Origin: Cepaea nemoralis
Taxonomy: Eukaryota > Mollusca > Gastropoda > Stylommatophora > Helicidae
Assembly (NCBI GenBank): GCA_014155875.1
Contig: JACEFZ010016121.1
Coordinates: 465,001 to 529,000 of the forward strand
DNA length: 64,000 nucleotides
Direction: 5' to 3'
This document shows, in pieces, positions 1 to 11,306 of the stretch. The notes under the pieces were generated by a model that did not search any database, had not been told where the DNA came from, and was given only the letters and a program-made list of their open reading frames with translations. Every line of letters begins with the position of its first letter. The first letter of the stretch is position 1. The translations under genes were made by a program, and so were the position numbers.

Positions 1-162
1 CACTACGCAGGAAGCCAAAGAAGATTGATAAACCAACACAGAACTGGCGTCGTTAGCCGCTACACGCTGCGGGATTTGCTGAGGAGGGGATCCAAGCACT
101 TACGGACTGAATGGTTCGATGTGCAACGAGGATGATCTGTCGACTAACTAACTAACTAACTA
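1..162 (+). repeat. 3' end fragment of an interspersed repeat with (ACTA)n tail
   Basis: The last part (about 108-160) reads TGGTTCGATGTGCAACGAGG then GATGATCTGTCGACTAAC and ends in repeated ACTA. The same stretch appears in reverse orientation inside both LTRs of the element at 27009-35647 (about 27570-27640 and 34498-34570). Two SINE copies end in a related GATCCGTCGACTAAACTAA. This pattern fits the 3' terminus of a LINE or SINE. The family is not identified and the left side is cut by the window edge. Confidence 0.45.
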
Positions 163-872
163 TATATTGTTTGTTTAAGACGACATACAGGGTTATTTTT
201 GTTGACTGTGAGGTAGTTGACAATATAGCCGTTCCAACATTTGTATATAACTTTAATGTTGCATGAACTCCACAGCGGGTGAATACAAAACTTGAAACGG
301 CAATATTTTCGAAAACCCCGCAGTAAATAAGAATACACCCTATATAATAATTCTCAGTGTTTCTGTAAAACGACATACAATAAATCTCATTATTTCTGTG
401 TGGCGGCATATAATAATTCTCAGTGTTTCTGTCTCACCTCTCTTTGACAATCCTTGTGTCTGTATTGCGTTATGTAAGTGTTGTGAATACTTCTTCCTAG
501 GGTAATTTTCAGTTTTCCCGCATTATTTTCCATATTGAATTTTAATTTCCTTGTCTGACGTGTTATAACAGTTCTCGGTCTGTTTTCATGTCACTCTACG
601 GCATTTTTGTGTGTGTTATGATTCCTGTATTGCAATTTGATGCTCTAAGATAATTTTGAGCAACGATACATTACATTTTAAGTTCTGACTATATCTCGAT
701 GTCTGCCAACCAGCCCCCCCCCCCCACCCCCTCTTCCCCAGTATGTATACTCATGCACGAGCGGTTTTTATGTCCGCTCTAACCGCCATAATTAAATGCT
801 TAAAATTAGTGTACATTTTCTTTTCTATTTTAGCCTTTCCTTGATATTTATCTACCCCTGTTGGAATTTTGT

Positions 873-873
<1 letters not shown>
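163..873. other. AT-rich stretch, no gene recognised
   Basis: No coding frame resembling a known family is seen here. There is a short C-rich run at about 713-730. Short minus-strand frames (152-409) have no recognisable motif. Confidence 0.6.
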
Positions 874-943
<70 letters not shown>

Positions 944-978
944 TGCGTGCGTGCGTGCGTGCGTGTGTGTGTGTGTGT
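874..978. repeat. (GT)n microsatellite
   Basis: About 105 bp of near-perfect GT, with an internal GTGC-rich patch at about 938-964. The frame reading VCVCVC across it is a by-product of the repeat. Confidence 0.97.
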
Positions 979-1502
979 GACATAACGGTCTGGTAGTTTT
1001 TATTTCTGGGCATGACACTCTCAGGGTTAGTTCTGTTTCTGTATTTGGCTTGATTCTAGTAGGAGTATTAGGTTCCGTTTCGTGTAGTTTTTGAGTTGCC
1101 GAGATTCATCTTATTTTAATCTCTATGATGTCTTTAATTTTACTTTTGGCACTAATTTAAAATTCTTGTGTACTGGAGAGTTGCTTTAATTTATTAAGTG
1201 TTCATAGGATGTTTAATCGTCTTAAGCGAATTCTCGTATCTTCCTTGGGCATATAAATCGCCGAAATGTTATTGCTTTTATTTATACAACATATCTGCTA
1301 CCATATCAACAACTTTAAAGTCATAACTGTGATACGCCCTTACTTCCCATTTTTTTTTTGGCCATCCATATTTATTTATTTCAAACCTACTTTTTGTTGC
1401 CACTAAATTTTGTAATTCTTCAGTCTTTTCAGTAACTCCTCGCGGATAATTGTGGATTCAGTAATATTTGCATCGTCCTGTTTGTTTGGTTTTCATAATC
1501 TT
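979..1502. other. Unique AT-rich DNA, nothing recognised
   Basis: No repeat unit, coding motif or RNA signature was found in this stretch. Confidence 0.55.
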
Positions 1503-1583
1503 TATCTTTTTGTGTATATGAGTGTATGTATTTGTGTGTATGTGTGTATGTATTTGTGTGTTATGTATTTGTGTGTATGTGTG
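1503..1583. repeat. Left part of a GT-rich minisatellite (GTGTGTATGTATTT type)
   Basis: The units TATGTATTTGTGTG match those resuming at 8348. The two blocks were therefore one array before the LTR element at 1584-8347 inserted. Confidence 0.8.
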
Positions 1584-3171
1584 TGTAGTGAAATACTGAA
1601 GAGTTAACGATTCCCAGATGGACGACTGTATACCCGACTAACCAGGTAGGAAAAGGGTTAACAAAGGAGAGACAAGGCGCATGAGTTTCTAGGTCAAGAC
1701 CCAGAAGGAGGCTAACCGCGCAGATAAAACTGTCGCGTGGAAAAATTGGTTTTGCGACTAAGGCAGACAGCATTATCGGATAGCATATTGCGGTCTGAAT
1801 GTATGAATAATGGAAGAGTTTCAGATCTGGAATTTTCCACTAAACAATGATAATGCAGTCGGGATGCGAGGGGTCCAGCAATGTCAAGGACTATGCGGCA
1901 GAAATGACCGATATAAAGAGGGTCAATTCTTTGTGTAACGTTAGTGTGTGTTCCAAACTGACCTGAAGGAGATATGTTCTTGAGTGGGAATAGAAATACA
2001 CGTCCCTAATGATGGAAAAAGGGGATAATAGTGTGTTATTCGCTAAGTGTTATTTCGATTCCAGGAACATAGATGCCTAAATAAGGTATAAAGATATTAG
2101 ATATAGTTTAGGATATGAATATAGATGTGCGTGAAGTGCATTTAACATTACTTTCTATTAGTAGGAATAGTATAGACGATTAGGTGAATCTTCTATCCTA
2201 TGTCAGAGTGGGTTTTTTCGGAAGCCTTTTCATTTCGGCTGGAGGAAAAGACACTCACATAGGAGAGAAGAGGAAGCAGACACAGATCTCATTATTAAAT
2301 GTATATCACACAGGTTTCCATACCAGTGCGGGACTTATCAACTAAGAGATTACACAGATGGCTGTGGTCAAGATCACCCAGTGTTGATAATCCACAAGAA
2401 AGCACTTTAAAGTAATAACGCACGACACTTGTGCATAAGAAAGGAAGGAAAAGAAGTGGCATATTAATAAGTCAGGAGGACAGAGAACGGAAAATAGAGA
2501 TCATACAAACTAAAGAAAAAAGACTCAAATTACTCAGTATCGAAGAGTTGCAAGGTGCATACAAAGTGCCTATATCAATTATGAACTATCCAGTCTAGAA
2601 CTTTTACAGGACAAAAATAGAGAACAATAGAAACTCGATGTGTTTTTCCAGGATGGAATTAAGAACGCTATAAGATAATAAAGACCATACAGTTTACGCT
2701 GGCAGCATATGGTGATCGGATTAAATACATTCATACAGTGGTGAACATTTTTTTCATTACAAAAAACGGATATATCTACCGACTCAAGCAGACGGAGCTG
2801 TCAGGGTGAGACCGTTCTGTATCTATGTCATGTCCTGTACTCTAGCTGAGAGAAGAGACGAGAGAAACCACGGAGACTATCTATCAACCTCTTATCTGGC
2901 AGCCACACTAGAAGAACATACAAACTACATAGACAAGATCCATACATACACCAGACATAGTTTTTATTAATAAATCTTTTATCTTATCGTTGAAAGGAAC
3001 TGTTGTCGGAGTATGTGTTGAGGGAATAATAGAGAGAGTGAAAGAAATAGATATATGGAAGGGAAGACAGAAGGGAGGGGTGTAGACAAAAGTCAGTCAA
3101 TAATCCCAACAGATAATAAGTTTGAAGATGTGCTTGTTGATTCCAACTCTCTCCCGGGAAAACAAGCGACA
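1584..3171 (+). repeat. 5' LTR of family-1 Gmr1-like element
   Basis: 1588 bp. It matches 6771-8347 almost throughout and carries an extra 11 bp near 1665. It ends in GCGACA. The first bases are TGTAGTGAAA, against TGTCATGAAA in the 3' LTR. A divergent solo copy lies at 22866-24566. Confidence 0.92.
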
Positions 3172-3684
3172 TAATTGGTGGAGCGAGCGGGGTACGTACA
3201 TATACCATATGACCTGAATGCATAACATGGCATATGCATAAAGGGGTACTTGCATATTGGCACAGGCATAGCGGAGTACATACATGTTGGGACATACTGA
3301 TTGGAATAAATAGAAGTATACATTGATGACTTTTAATGGAAGGACGTCCATTGGATATATGGTGCCATTACATTTATGGTAGAAACATTTCATTAATGCT
3401 GGTGACTTTACAGTGAGAAAGTTCCAGACAGAGTGAATGTGGATAGGTGGTAAGAGACATTACATACCTAGTCACACGGTCACACGTCTACATAAGTCTT
3501 TATCCTATATCTCCTCTTGTGGATGAGAGAGTGGTTGTGATGTACTGTGTGGTGTTGGAGATTTATAATAAGTAATAGATATAGATAAATGATATAGGTT
3601 CTAGGTAGATTATCGGTTTATAGTGAGTATTCTTTACTGCTTTGAGGTGTCTTTACTCAACGTGCTGACTTACCTGCTTTAACT
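3172..3684 (+). other. Retroelement leader with candidate primer-binding site
   Basis: Five bases after the LTR comes TGGTGGAGCGAGCGGGG (from 3177). It begins with TGG, as expected for pairing with a tRNA CCA end. I could not assign the tRNA. The rest is untranslated leader up to the gag ATG at 3685. Confidence 0.5.
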
Positions 3685-5214
3685 ATGGCCACTCCCAAAC
3701 TAACTACAGCAGAACTTAGGGCAAACGGAGAGGAAATTGGGTTGGCTGGTTCAGACTTAACTGATTACATACAAGAAAGAGAGCGAGAGATTCGTCAAGC
3801 GGAACGAGAAGAGCGAAAGACCCAGTTGGAAGCAGAAAGGGAGGAGCGTAAGGCCCAGTTGGAAGCAGAAGAAGCCACGAAGATCAGAGAACATGAATAC
3901 CGCATGCGAGAACTGGAGCTCAAGACACAAACTAAGGGAGAAATAGATGGAGTGGAAGGAAATTCTTCTTCACCTGGTGCAACCCATATGAGTGGACATG
4001 GTTACCATGCCATGAAGTTTCCCTTAGCTGTCTACGATCAGTCTAAGGAACGCTTTGACCAGTACGCATCTCGTTTCGAAGCAATGTCAGTCGCTATGGG
4101 GCTGGATCGGAGCAGATGGGCTCTTAAACTATCCCAGGGTTTAATCGGTTCGGGATTTGAAGTGTACACACGCTTACCACCAGGACAGGAAAATAATTAC
4201 GAGGAATTAAAAGCAGCTTTGATGAAACATTTTGACATAACCGCACAAACGTATAGGAAGAAGTTTAGATCGTCTAGACGAGAGCCGGGAGAACTATTCG
4301 CCGCCTACAGTCTGAGGCTGAAATCCTATCTCCAGAAATGGATGGACTTGGCAGAATTCACGAGGGATTATGAGAGTCTCGAAGAGATGATGGTGGTAGA
4401 CCAAATGCGAAAGCAAATGTCGAAACCTCTCAGAACCTTCTTGGGAGAACAAGGGGCGGAACGGATTGATGTGGTGAATAAGCTGGCGGAACGATTCGTG
4501 GAAGTACATGGTGAAACTGAGGAACTAAGTACACAAACCAAAGGTCAGGAGAAACCAGAGAAAAAGAAACATAAAAACTGGGAAGGAGAAAAAGGGGAAC
4601 CTTATATAAAGCACACAGAGGAGAGTTCAGAGAAGGTGAAGGTAGGAAACCAGAGCACCTCGAATTCTCAAGCGAAACGACAGTGGTCTGAAAGGTGGTG
4701 TTCATTTTGTAGGGCGGCCTCCCACAACACAAAAGACTGCAGATCGAAACCTAAAAGTTCTTACTTCGCAGCATGCAAAGTGATTCCTACATCGGTGATC
4801 ACAGACAAGGCTGAGGTCGGCGAAGGAGAAAGGAACAAAAAGGACACAGGGAAACCTAGGAAGGGAACAGAGTGCACTCACTGCCAGTCGACAACACATA
4901 ATACTGTGGACTGCAGATGCAAGGCCAAACACGCCAATTGCATAACCAACCTCGAGGAATCAAAAGAGGAAGGCAAGGAAACGGTCAAGGAGATGAAAGA
5001 CACTCAGGACCAAGAGAGACCACCTGTGGTTGAACTTATTGAAGTCAATGGCCAGCAGGTTGCTTGTCTCTATGATACAGGTTTGGATGGGGAAGCGGTG
5101 GTGGACGCCAGCTTGGTAAGCCCAGACCAATTTACAGGGGAGACCTATAGAAATACAGCCGGCAATGAGGAGTGCTGTTACCATGACGCTGCCAATCGCC
5201 AAGGTGGAGATTAA
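3685..5214 (+). pseudogene. gag: gag and protease part of the family-1 element (frameshifted)
   Basis: The start MATPKLT matches the gag start of the relative on the minus strand (33400). Residues about 30-90 are charged coiled coil. Next comes a capsid-type segment with the SCAN-like pattern YRKKFRSSRREPGE..LRLKSYLQKW. Two CCHC zinc knuckles follow (CSFCRAASHNTKDC and CTHCQSTTHNTVDC), then the aspartic protease motif CLYDTGLDGEA. The frame then shifts near 5150-5170 and ends at 5214, while the homologous reading continues in the frame starting at 5165. As drawn, the protein is gag plus the beginning of protease. It would form particles and bind RNA if expressed. The frameshift could be a lesion or a programmed shift; the relative has none here, so a lesion is more likely. 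Confidence 0.85.
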
Positions 5215-6448
5215 ATCCAGGTACGTCACGGGCATTATTCCAGCTGCTGTATTATCTGAATCCTTATTTCCAATGATCATTGGCACGAAATATGTCTTTT
5301 TGGGGATGCCCAAACAGCAAGCCCACAAGGGAACAGTAGTCAGTGTATCTCAAGGGAAGGAAAAAGAGGCAGAGACACTATGCGACAACTCGGAGATAGG
5401 AGAATTGCATACTGCCCAGAGGAAGGATACTACGTTGCATCCTTGCTACAGGAAGCTGCAAAGAAGTGCTGAGCCACCAGAACGGGGACAGTACTTTCTG
5501 AAGAATCAACTACTCTATCGGAGAGCTGGGAGGGGAGATAACCTGCATGAGCAGTGGGTGGTTCCAGAGACCCACCGTCCTCACATTCTTCAGAGTGGAC
5601 ACATCATAGGCGAGAATCGACATATGGGTGTCAGAGAGACCTTGCAGAAAATATCCGGCCATTATTGCTGGCCAGGAATGACCGGAGATGTACGCCGGTG
5701 GGTGAAGTCTTGTTCGGAGTGCCAGAGAGCACCACCCAACAAGCGAATTAAGAGGAAACTAGCTCTTAAAGTGGAAGACAAAGTGGAAGTGTGGAGTCCA
5801 GCAGAGACCAATATACTCCAAGTAGGATGGAAAGGACCTTATCCTGTGGAAAAGGTGGTGTCCAAGAACATCTACAAAATACGGATCGGGGAAGAGAAGA
5901 AAAATCTCCCTAGACATCTCATTAGGAAATATGAGGAGAGATCCGGGAGCAAAGCTTCGCACTTTATGGTGATGGCAGCCATTGGGACAAAGGTTACCAG
6001 TCCAGACGAAGACCAGAGATCGCCAGTACAACATAGGAGGGCCTATGGGACAGTACGTGATAGGTCAGATTTACCCAACGACAGGAGGAGGGAAATCACA
6101 AGTCAGGGAAAGGACAAGAGTGAAAGTTTCACCGGTAACCAAGTTCAGAAGGGGTGGGTAACGTCGGGAAAAGCGAGAATTACCCAGGACTCCAACCAAA
6201 GATTGGCTGACCAGATACAATATCGCCCAAGATGGTCCTGGAAGCAAAAGTCCAGGAGGTTTGGGAAAGACGACTCGGTCCGACGAGGACGAGGCGGAAC
6301 ATCCCCAGAGGAAAAACCGGGGGAAACCAAGAGGACATGGAAGCAGTGTTACAATCAGGATGGGACAATCCGTTTGTATTGTGAGCCGTCGCTGACGCAA
6401 GTCGAAAGTAGGTCGACTGAACGTGCAGGAGCGAGGAGCCAACACTAG
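5165..6448 (+). pseudogene. Protease end plus integrase remnants of family-1 element
   Basis: The frame picks up the protease C-terminal half (TLPIAKVEIKSRYVTG). It then gives the integrase zinc-binding module (H..H, then C..C in SCSECQRAPP at about 5705-5735). At about 5743 it jumps directly to the integrase C-terminal GPY/F-type region (GWKGPYPVEKV, about 5830-5860). The DDE catalytic core, which in the relative lies between these parts, is absent. From about 6060 the frame is out of register with the relative, so the last 120 or so residues are not a real protein tail. No RT domain is present. Not functional. Confidence 0.8.
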
Positions 6449-6770
6449 TTTCAGTCGTTAGTAGTATAGTAGGGTGTCAATTAGAGCGCCTACTGGATAA
6501 TGAGATGAGCCATGTGAGGATCCAATCATATCATCAACACGTGATGTTAATAGCGACTTAGCAGAAGCTCAACGCACGGTGGATGTGATGGACGTTGTTG
6601 CTGCAACTGGACTTCACAGTGGAATACATCCTTGGGAAAGGAGAATGTAGGAGCAGATTTCTTATCCAGACATCCAGCTCCGGAGGAAGAAGACTAGGAT
6701 TGTGGATCATGGGAATCAAACCTACAGTGAGAAAGATTCGACGCGGTCTAATCTCTTAAGAGGGGGCCTA
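6449..6770 (+). other. RNase H tail remnant and polypurine tract of family-1 element
   Basis: About 6615-6695 encodes the same C-terminus as the relative (FTVEYI..GKE.., ADFLSRHPAPEEE). AGAGGGGGCC at about 6760 lies next to the 3' LTR and is the expected polypurine tract for plus-strand priming. The same tract occurs beside the 3' LTR of the minus-strand relative. Confidence 0.75.
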
Positions 6771-8347
6771 TGTCATGAAATACTGAAGAGTTAACGATTC
6801 CCAGATGGACGACTGTATACCCGACTAACCAGGTAGGAAAAGGGTTAACAAGGCGCATGAGTTTCTAGGTCAAGACCCAGGAGGAGGCTAAACGCGCAGG
6901 TAGAACTGTCGCGTGGAAAAATTGGTTTTGCGACTAAGGCAGACAGCATTATCGGATAGCATATTGCGGTCTGAATGTATGAATAATGGAAGAGTTTCAG
7001 ATCTGGAATTTTCCACTAAACAATGATAATGCAGTCGGGATGCGAGGGGTCCAGCAATGTCAAGGACTATGCGGCAGAAATGACCGATATAAAGAGGGTC
7101 AATTCTTTGTGTAACGTTAGTGTGTGTTCCAAACTGACCTGAAGGAGATATGTTCTTGAGTGGGAATAGAAATACACGTCCCTAATGATGGAAAGAGGGG
7201 ATAATAGTGTGTTATTCGCTAAGTGTTATTTCGATTCCAGGAACATAGATGCCTAAATAAGGTATAAAGATATTAGATATAGTTTAGGATATGAATATAG
7301 ATGTGCGTGAAGTGCATTTAACATTACTTTCTATTAGTAGGAATAGTATAGACGATTAGGTGAATCTTCTATCCTATGTCAGAGTGGGTTTTTTCGGAAG
7401 CCTTTTCATTTCGGCTGGAGGAAAAGACACTCACATAGGAGAGAAGAGGAAGCAGACACAGATCTCATTATTAAATGTATATCACACAGGTTTCCATACC
7501 AGTGCGGGACTTATCAACTAAGAGATTACACAGATGGCTGTGGTCAAGATCACCCAGTGTTGATAATCCACAAGAAAGCACTTTAAAGTAATAACGCACG
7601 ACACTTGTGCATAAGAAAGGAAGGAAAAGAAGTGGCATATTAATAAGTCAGGAGGACAGAGAACGGAAAATAGAGATCATACAAACTAAAGAAAAAAGAC
7701 TCAAATTACTCAGTATCGAAGAGTTGCAAGGTGCATACAAAGTGCCTATATCAATTATGAACTATCCAGTCTAGAACTTTTACAGGACAAAAATAGAGAA
7801 CAATAGAAACTCGATGTGTTTTTCCAGGATGGAATTAAGAACGCTATAAGATAATAAAGACCATACAGTTTACGCTGGCAGCATATGGTGATCGGATTAA
7901 ATACATTCATACAGTGGTGAACATTTTTTTCATTACAAAAAACGGATATATCTACCGACTCAAGCAGACGGAGCTGTCAGGGTGAGACCGTTCTGTATCT
8001 ATGTCATGTCCTGTACTCTAGCTGAGAGAAGAGACGAGAGAAACCACGGAGACTATCTATCAACCTCTTATCTGGCAGCCACACTAGAAGAACATACAAA
8101 CTACATAGACAAGATCCATACATACACCAGACATAGTTTTTATTAATAAATCTTTTATCTTATCGTTGAAAGGAACTGTTGTCGGAGTATGTGTTGAGGG
8201 AATAATAGAGAGAGTGAAAGAAATAGATATATGGAAGGGAAGACAGAAGGGAGGGGTGTAGACAAAAGTCAGTCAATAATCCCAACAGATAATAAGTTTG
8301 AAGATGTACTTGTTGATTCCAACTCTCTCCCGGGAAAACAAGCGACA
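6771..8347 (+). repeat. 3' LTR of family-1 Gmr1-like element
   Basis: 1577 bp, TGTCATGAAA to GCGACA. It is nearly identical to 1584-3171 apart from the 11-bp gap and about eight substitutions. Confidence 0.93.
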
Positions 8348-9330
8348 GTGTGTATGTATTTGTGCGCATGTGTGTATGTATTTGTGTGCACGTGTGTATG
8401 TATTTGTGTGTAATCGTGTATGTATTTATGTGTATGTGTTTGTGTGTAGGTGTGTATATGTATTAGTGTGTAGGTGTATGTGTATTAGTGTGTAGGTATG
8501 TGTATGTATTTGTGTGTAGGTGTGTGTATGTATTAGTGTGTGCGTGTGTGTGTGTATTTGTGTGTACGTGTGTGTATGTATTTGTATGTAGGTTTATGTG
8601 TGTGTAGGTATGTGTGTATTTTTGTGTAGGTGTGTGTATTTATGTGTAGGTTATGTGTGTATTTCTGTGTAGGTTGTGTGTGTATTTGTGTGTAGGTGTG
8701 TGTATGTATTTGTGTGTAGGTGTGTGTATGTATTTGTGTGTAGGTGTGTGTGTGTGTTTGTGCGTAGGTGTGTATGTATTTGTGTGTAGGTGTATGTATG
8801 TATTTTTGTGTAGGTGTGTGTATTTATGTGTATGAGTAATTGTGTGTTGGTTGTGTGTGTATTTGTGTTTAGTTTGTATGTGTATTTGTGTGTAAGTGTG
8901 TGTATGTACTTGTGTGTATGTGTATGTATGTATTTGTGTGTAGGTGTGTGTGTGTGTTTGTGCTTAGATGTGTGTATGTATATGTGTGTAGGTGTGTGTG
9001 TATTTGTTTGTAGATGTGTGTGTTTATGTGTGTGTAGTTGTGGCTATGTATTTGTGTGTAGGTGTGTGTATGTAATTGTGTGTAGGTGTGTGTGTTTGTG
9101 TGTAGGTGTGTGTGTATTTAGGTGTAGGTGTGTGTGTATATTTGGGTGTAGGTGTGTGTGTATATTTGGGTGTAGGTGTGTGTGTGTTTGGGTGTAGGTG
9201 CGTGTGTGTGTGTATTTGGGTGTAGGTGATTGTGTATTTGGGTGTAGTTGTGTGTGTGTATTTGGGTAAGGGTGTGTTTGTGTGTGTAGGTTTGAGTATG
9301 TGTTTGGGTGCAGGTGTGTGTGTTTGGGTC

Positions 9331-9370
<40 letters not shown>

Positions 9371-9632
9371 TTGTGTTTGGGTGCAGGTGTGTGAATGTGT
9401 TTGGGTGAAGGTGTGTGTGTGTGTGTGTTTGGGTGCAGGGGTGTGTGTGTTTGGGTGCTTGTTTGTGTGTGTGGGGGTGCTTGTGTGTGTGTAAGTGCGC
9501 GCGTGTGTGGGGTGTGTAGGTGTGTAGGTGCGTGAGTGTATGTGTGGGTGGGTGGGGAGCGGGTGTGTGTGTGTTCTTTGTGTGTGTGCTTATGTGTATG
9601 TGTGTGTGTGTGTGTGTGTGTACATGTACAAT
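8348..9632. repeat. GT-rich minisatellite (about 1.3 kb)
   Basis: Degenerate units such as GTGTGTAGGTGTGTGTATTT, drifting to GGGTGTAGGTGTGTG and ending in pure GT at about 9597-9620. It is continuous with 1503-1583 across the LTR element. The reading frames rich in Cys, Val, Thr and His here are not genes. Confidence 0.95.
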
Positions 9633-9830
9633 ACGCACTGAGTATTTCATCATGTTTATGTAAATTTCAGGAACTATATTATTGAATTGCATCACTATGT
9701 ATAACATATTCTGTTTAATTTTCATCAGTTTCCCAATTTGTTTCTCAATAGTGTCCATTTTGTGAGAATGCTCACGATAATCGTCATTGTAATGTGTGAG
9801 AGTTTGTTCATAATAGTTTTAATGATTATG

Positions 9831-10250
9831 GTAGACAGCGTGTATGTGCGTAGATGTGTGAGTATGTGTGTGGGTGGGTGTGTTTTTGGGTGTCTATGTG
9901 TGTCATGTGTGAGTAATTATATGTGTGTAGGTGTGTGTGCGTGTCTATATGTGTGCATGTGTGTTCATGCGTGTACATATGTGTACGTTAGTGTATATGT
10001 AAATGTGTGTCTATGTGTGTGTTTATGTATTTGTTTACGCGAGCGTGTGTGTGTATGTGTGTGTGTGTTAGTTAGTGTATGTGAGTATGTGGATGTACGT
10101 ATGCGTATGTGTATATGTGTATGTATGTGTGTGTGCATAACTGTAAGAATTTGTGCAAATGATGTAAGTGTGTCTGCAGGTATGCACGTGTGCATGTATG
10201 TTTATGAATGTGCGTGTGTACGTGTGTCTGCCTGTCTCATAACATGGCAA
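9831..10250. repeat. Degenerate GT-rich region
   Basis: TGTGTGTATGTGTG-type sequence with more substitutions than the block at 8348-9632. It is separated from that block by about 200 bp of unique AT-rich DNA. Confidence 0.8.
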
Positions 10251-10314
10251 TATGCATTGTTTGTGTTTACAATATCAAATCGACAAGGTTGTTTTTCTAT
10301 GTAAATGTAACATG

Positions 10315-10405
10315 CACAATTGATGAACGAAAGATGAGTGGGTGGAAGGGCCGAATGTAAGACGGTCCCGCGTGCCCAATTTGTATCCTTTTGAAAATAA
10401 AGATA
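10315..10405 (+). mobile_element. LINE-1 family 3' UTR fragment
   Basis: The stretch GGGCCGAATGTAAGACGG ... CCCAATTTGT ... TTGAAAATAAAG matches the 3' end of the LINE at 19466-21998 (reverse strand) and the copies at 15400-15470 and 45850-45935. Only the last 90 or so bases are present, as expected for strong 5' truncation. Confidence 0.75.
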
Positions 10406-10589
10406 ATGAGAAAGTGGTTGATTTTCTACGATCCTGTTGTGCTAACAGGACACAGGGGATTTAGAAATCACACACAGTATAAGTTTAAGATTGGTACCTC
10501 CGAACTCTGTGGCAATAGTCTCCAGATGGTCAATCATCGTTTAGTCCTGCCCAACTTACAGCAATCAGCGTAAACAAAAAGGGCATATG

Positions 10590-10908
10590 GTTTTCCTCTA
10601 CTTCTTTCTTCCTCCTGCTTCTCTTCTCCCTGCCTCTTCACCTCGCTTCTTTTTCTTCACCCTTCTTATCCCTTCTTCTTCCTTCTTCTGTCTTTTTTCT
10701 TCACTCATTCTTCTTTCTTCTTCTGTTTTCATTTTTCTTTCTTTATTTTTTCTCCTTTCTTCTTTCTCCTTCCTTTCTCCTTAAGTCTCTTCTTCTTCTT
10801 CTTCTTCTTCTTCTTCTTCTTCTTCTTCTTCTTCTTCTTCTTCTTCTTCTTCTTCTTCTTCTTCTTCTTCTTCTTCTTCTTCTTCTTTATTTCTTTCTTT
10901 CTTTCTTA

Positions 10909-10939
<31 letters not shown>

Positions 10940-11085
10940 TTCTTTCTTTCTTTCTTTCGTTCTTTCTTTTTTCTCCTTCTCCTTCTTCTTCTTCCCCTTC
11001 TTCGTTTTATTCTTTTTATTCCTTCTTTCTTCTCAACTTTTCCCCTCCTCCTCCTCCTCCTCCACCTCCTCCTACTCATCCCATA
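10590..11085. repeat. Pyrimidine-rich region with (CTT)n and (CTTT)n
   Basis: About 90 bp of perfect CTT from 10790, followed by TTTC repeats and a CTCCTC block. One strand is almost all pyrimidine, which favours triplex (H-DNA) structure. Confidence 0.95.
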
Positions 11086-11306
11086 GCCAATGCCTCGTGT
11101 CACTTATCTTTCCTCAACCTTCTGTCTCGTGTACTGTCAATCATTTCTAATACTGATGTTCTTCCAGGCCACGATGTTAGTCTGACCAGCAATCGTCTCC
11201 CTTACTCACCCCCTGCCTCTCCTTCCCTCTAACTTTCCTGTTGTGACTAGTAGTCTAGATGTACCCTTTCTAATGAGAAGCCACATTAATGTGAACTATC
11301 TCTTGT

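Larger units (their letters stand above)
1584..8347 (+). mobile_element. Gmr1-like Ty3/Gypsy LTR retrotransposon, internally deleted (family 1)
   Basis: Two LTRs (1584-3171 and 6771-8347) flank a 3.6 kb interior. By eye the LTRs differ at about eight bases plus one 11-bp gap, so the insertion is recent. The flanking GTGTG at 1579-1583 and 8348-8352 fits a 5-bp target duplication, but it lies in GT repeat and is weak evidence alone. The interior keeps gag, protease, the integrase zinc-binding part, the integrase C-terminus and the last codons of RNase H. The integrase catalytic core, the RT and most of RNase H are missing. Comparison with the full-length relative at 27009-35647 shows the ancestral domain order and the deletions. 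Such a copy could move only with proteins supplied in trans. Confidence 0.9.

Noticed and set aside
4960..5328. A 122-residue minus-strand protein
   Set aside because: Antisense shadow of the family-1 gag/protease region.
8298..9758. Several Cys/Val- and Thr/His-rich open frames
   Set aside because: They are translations of GT-rich minisatellite DNA with no start context, domain or codon bias.
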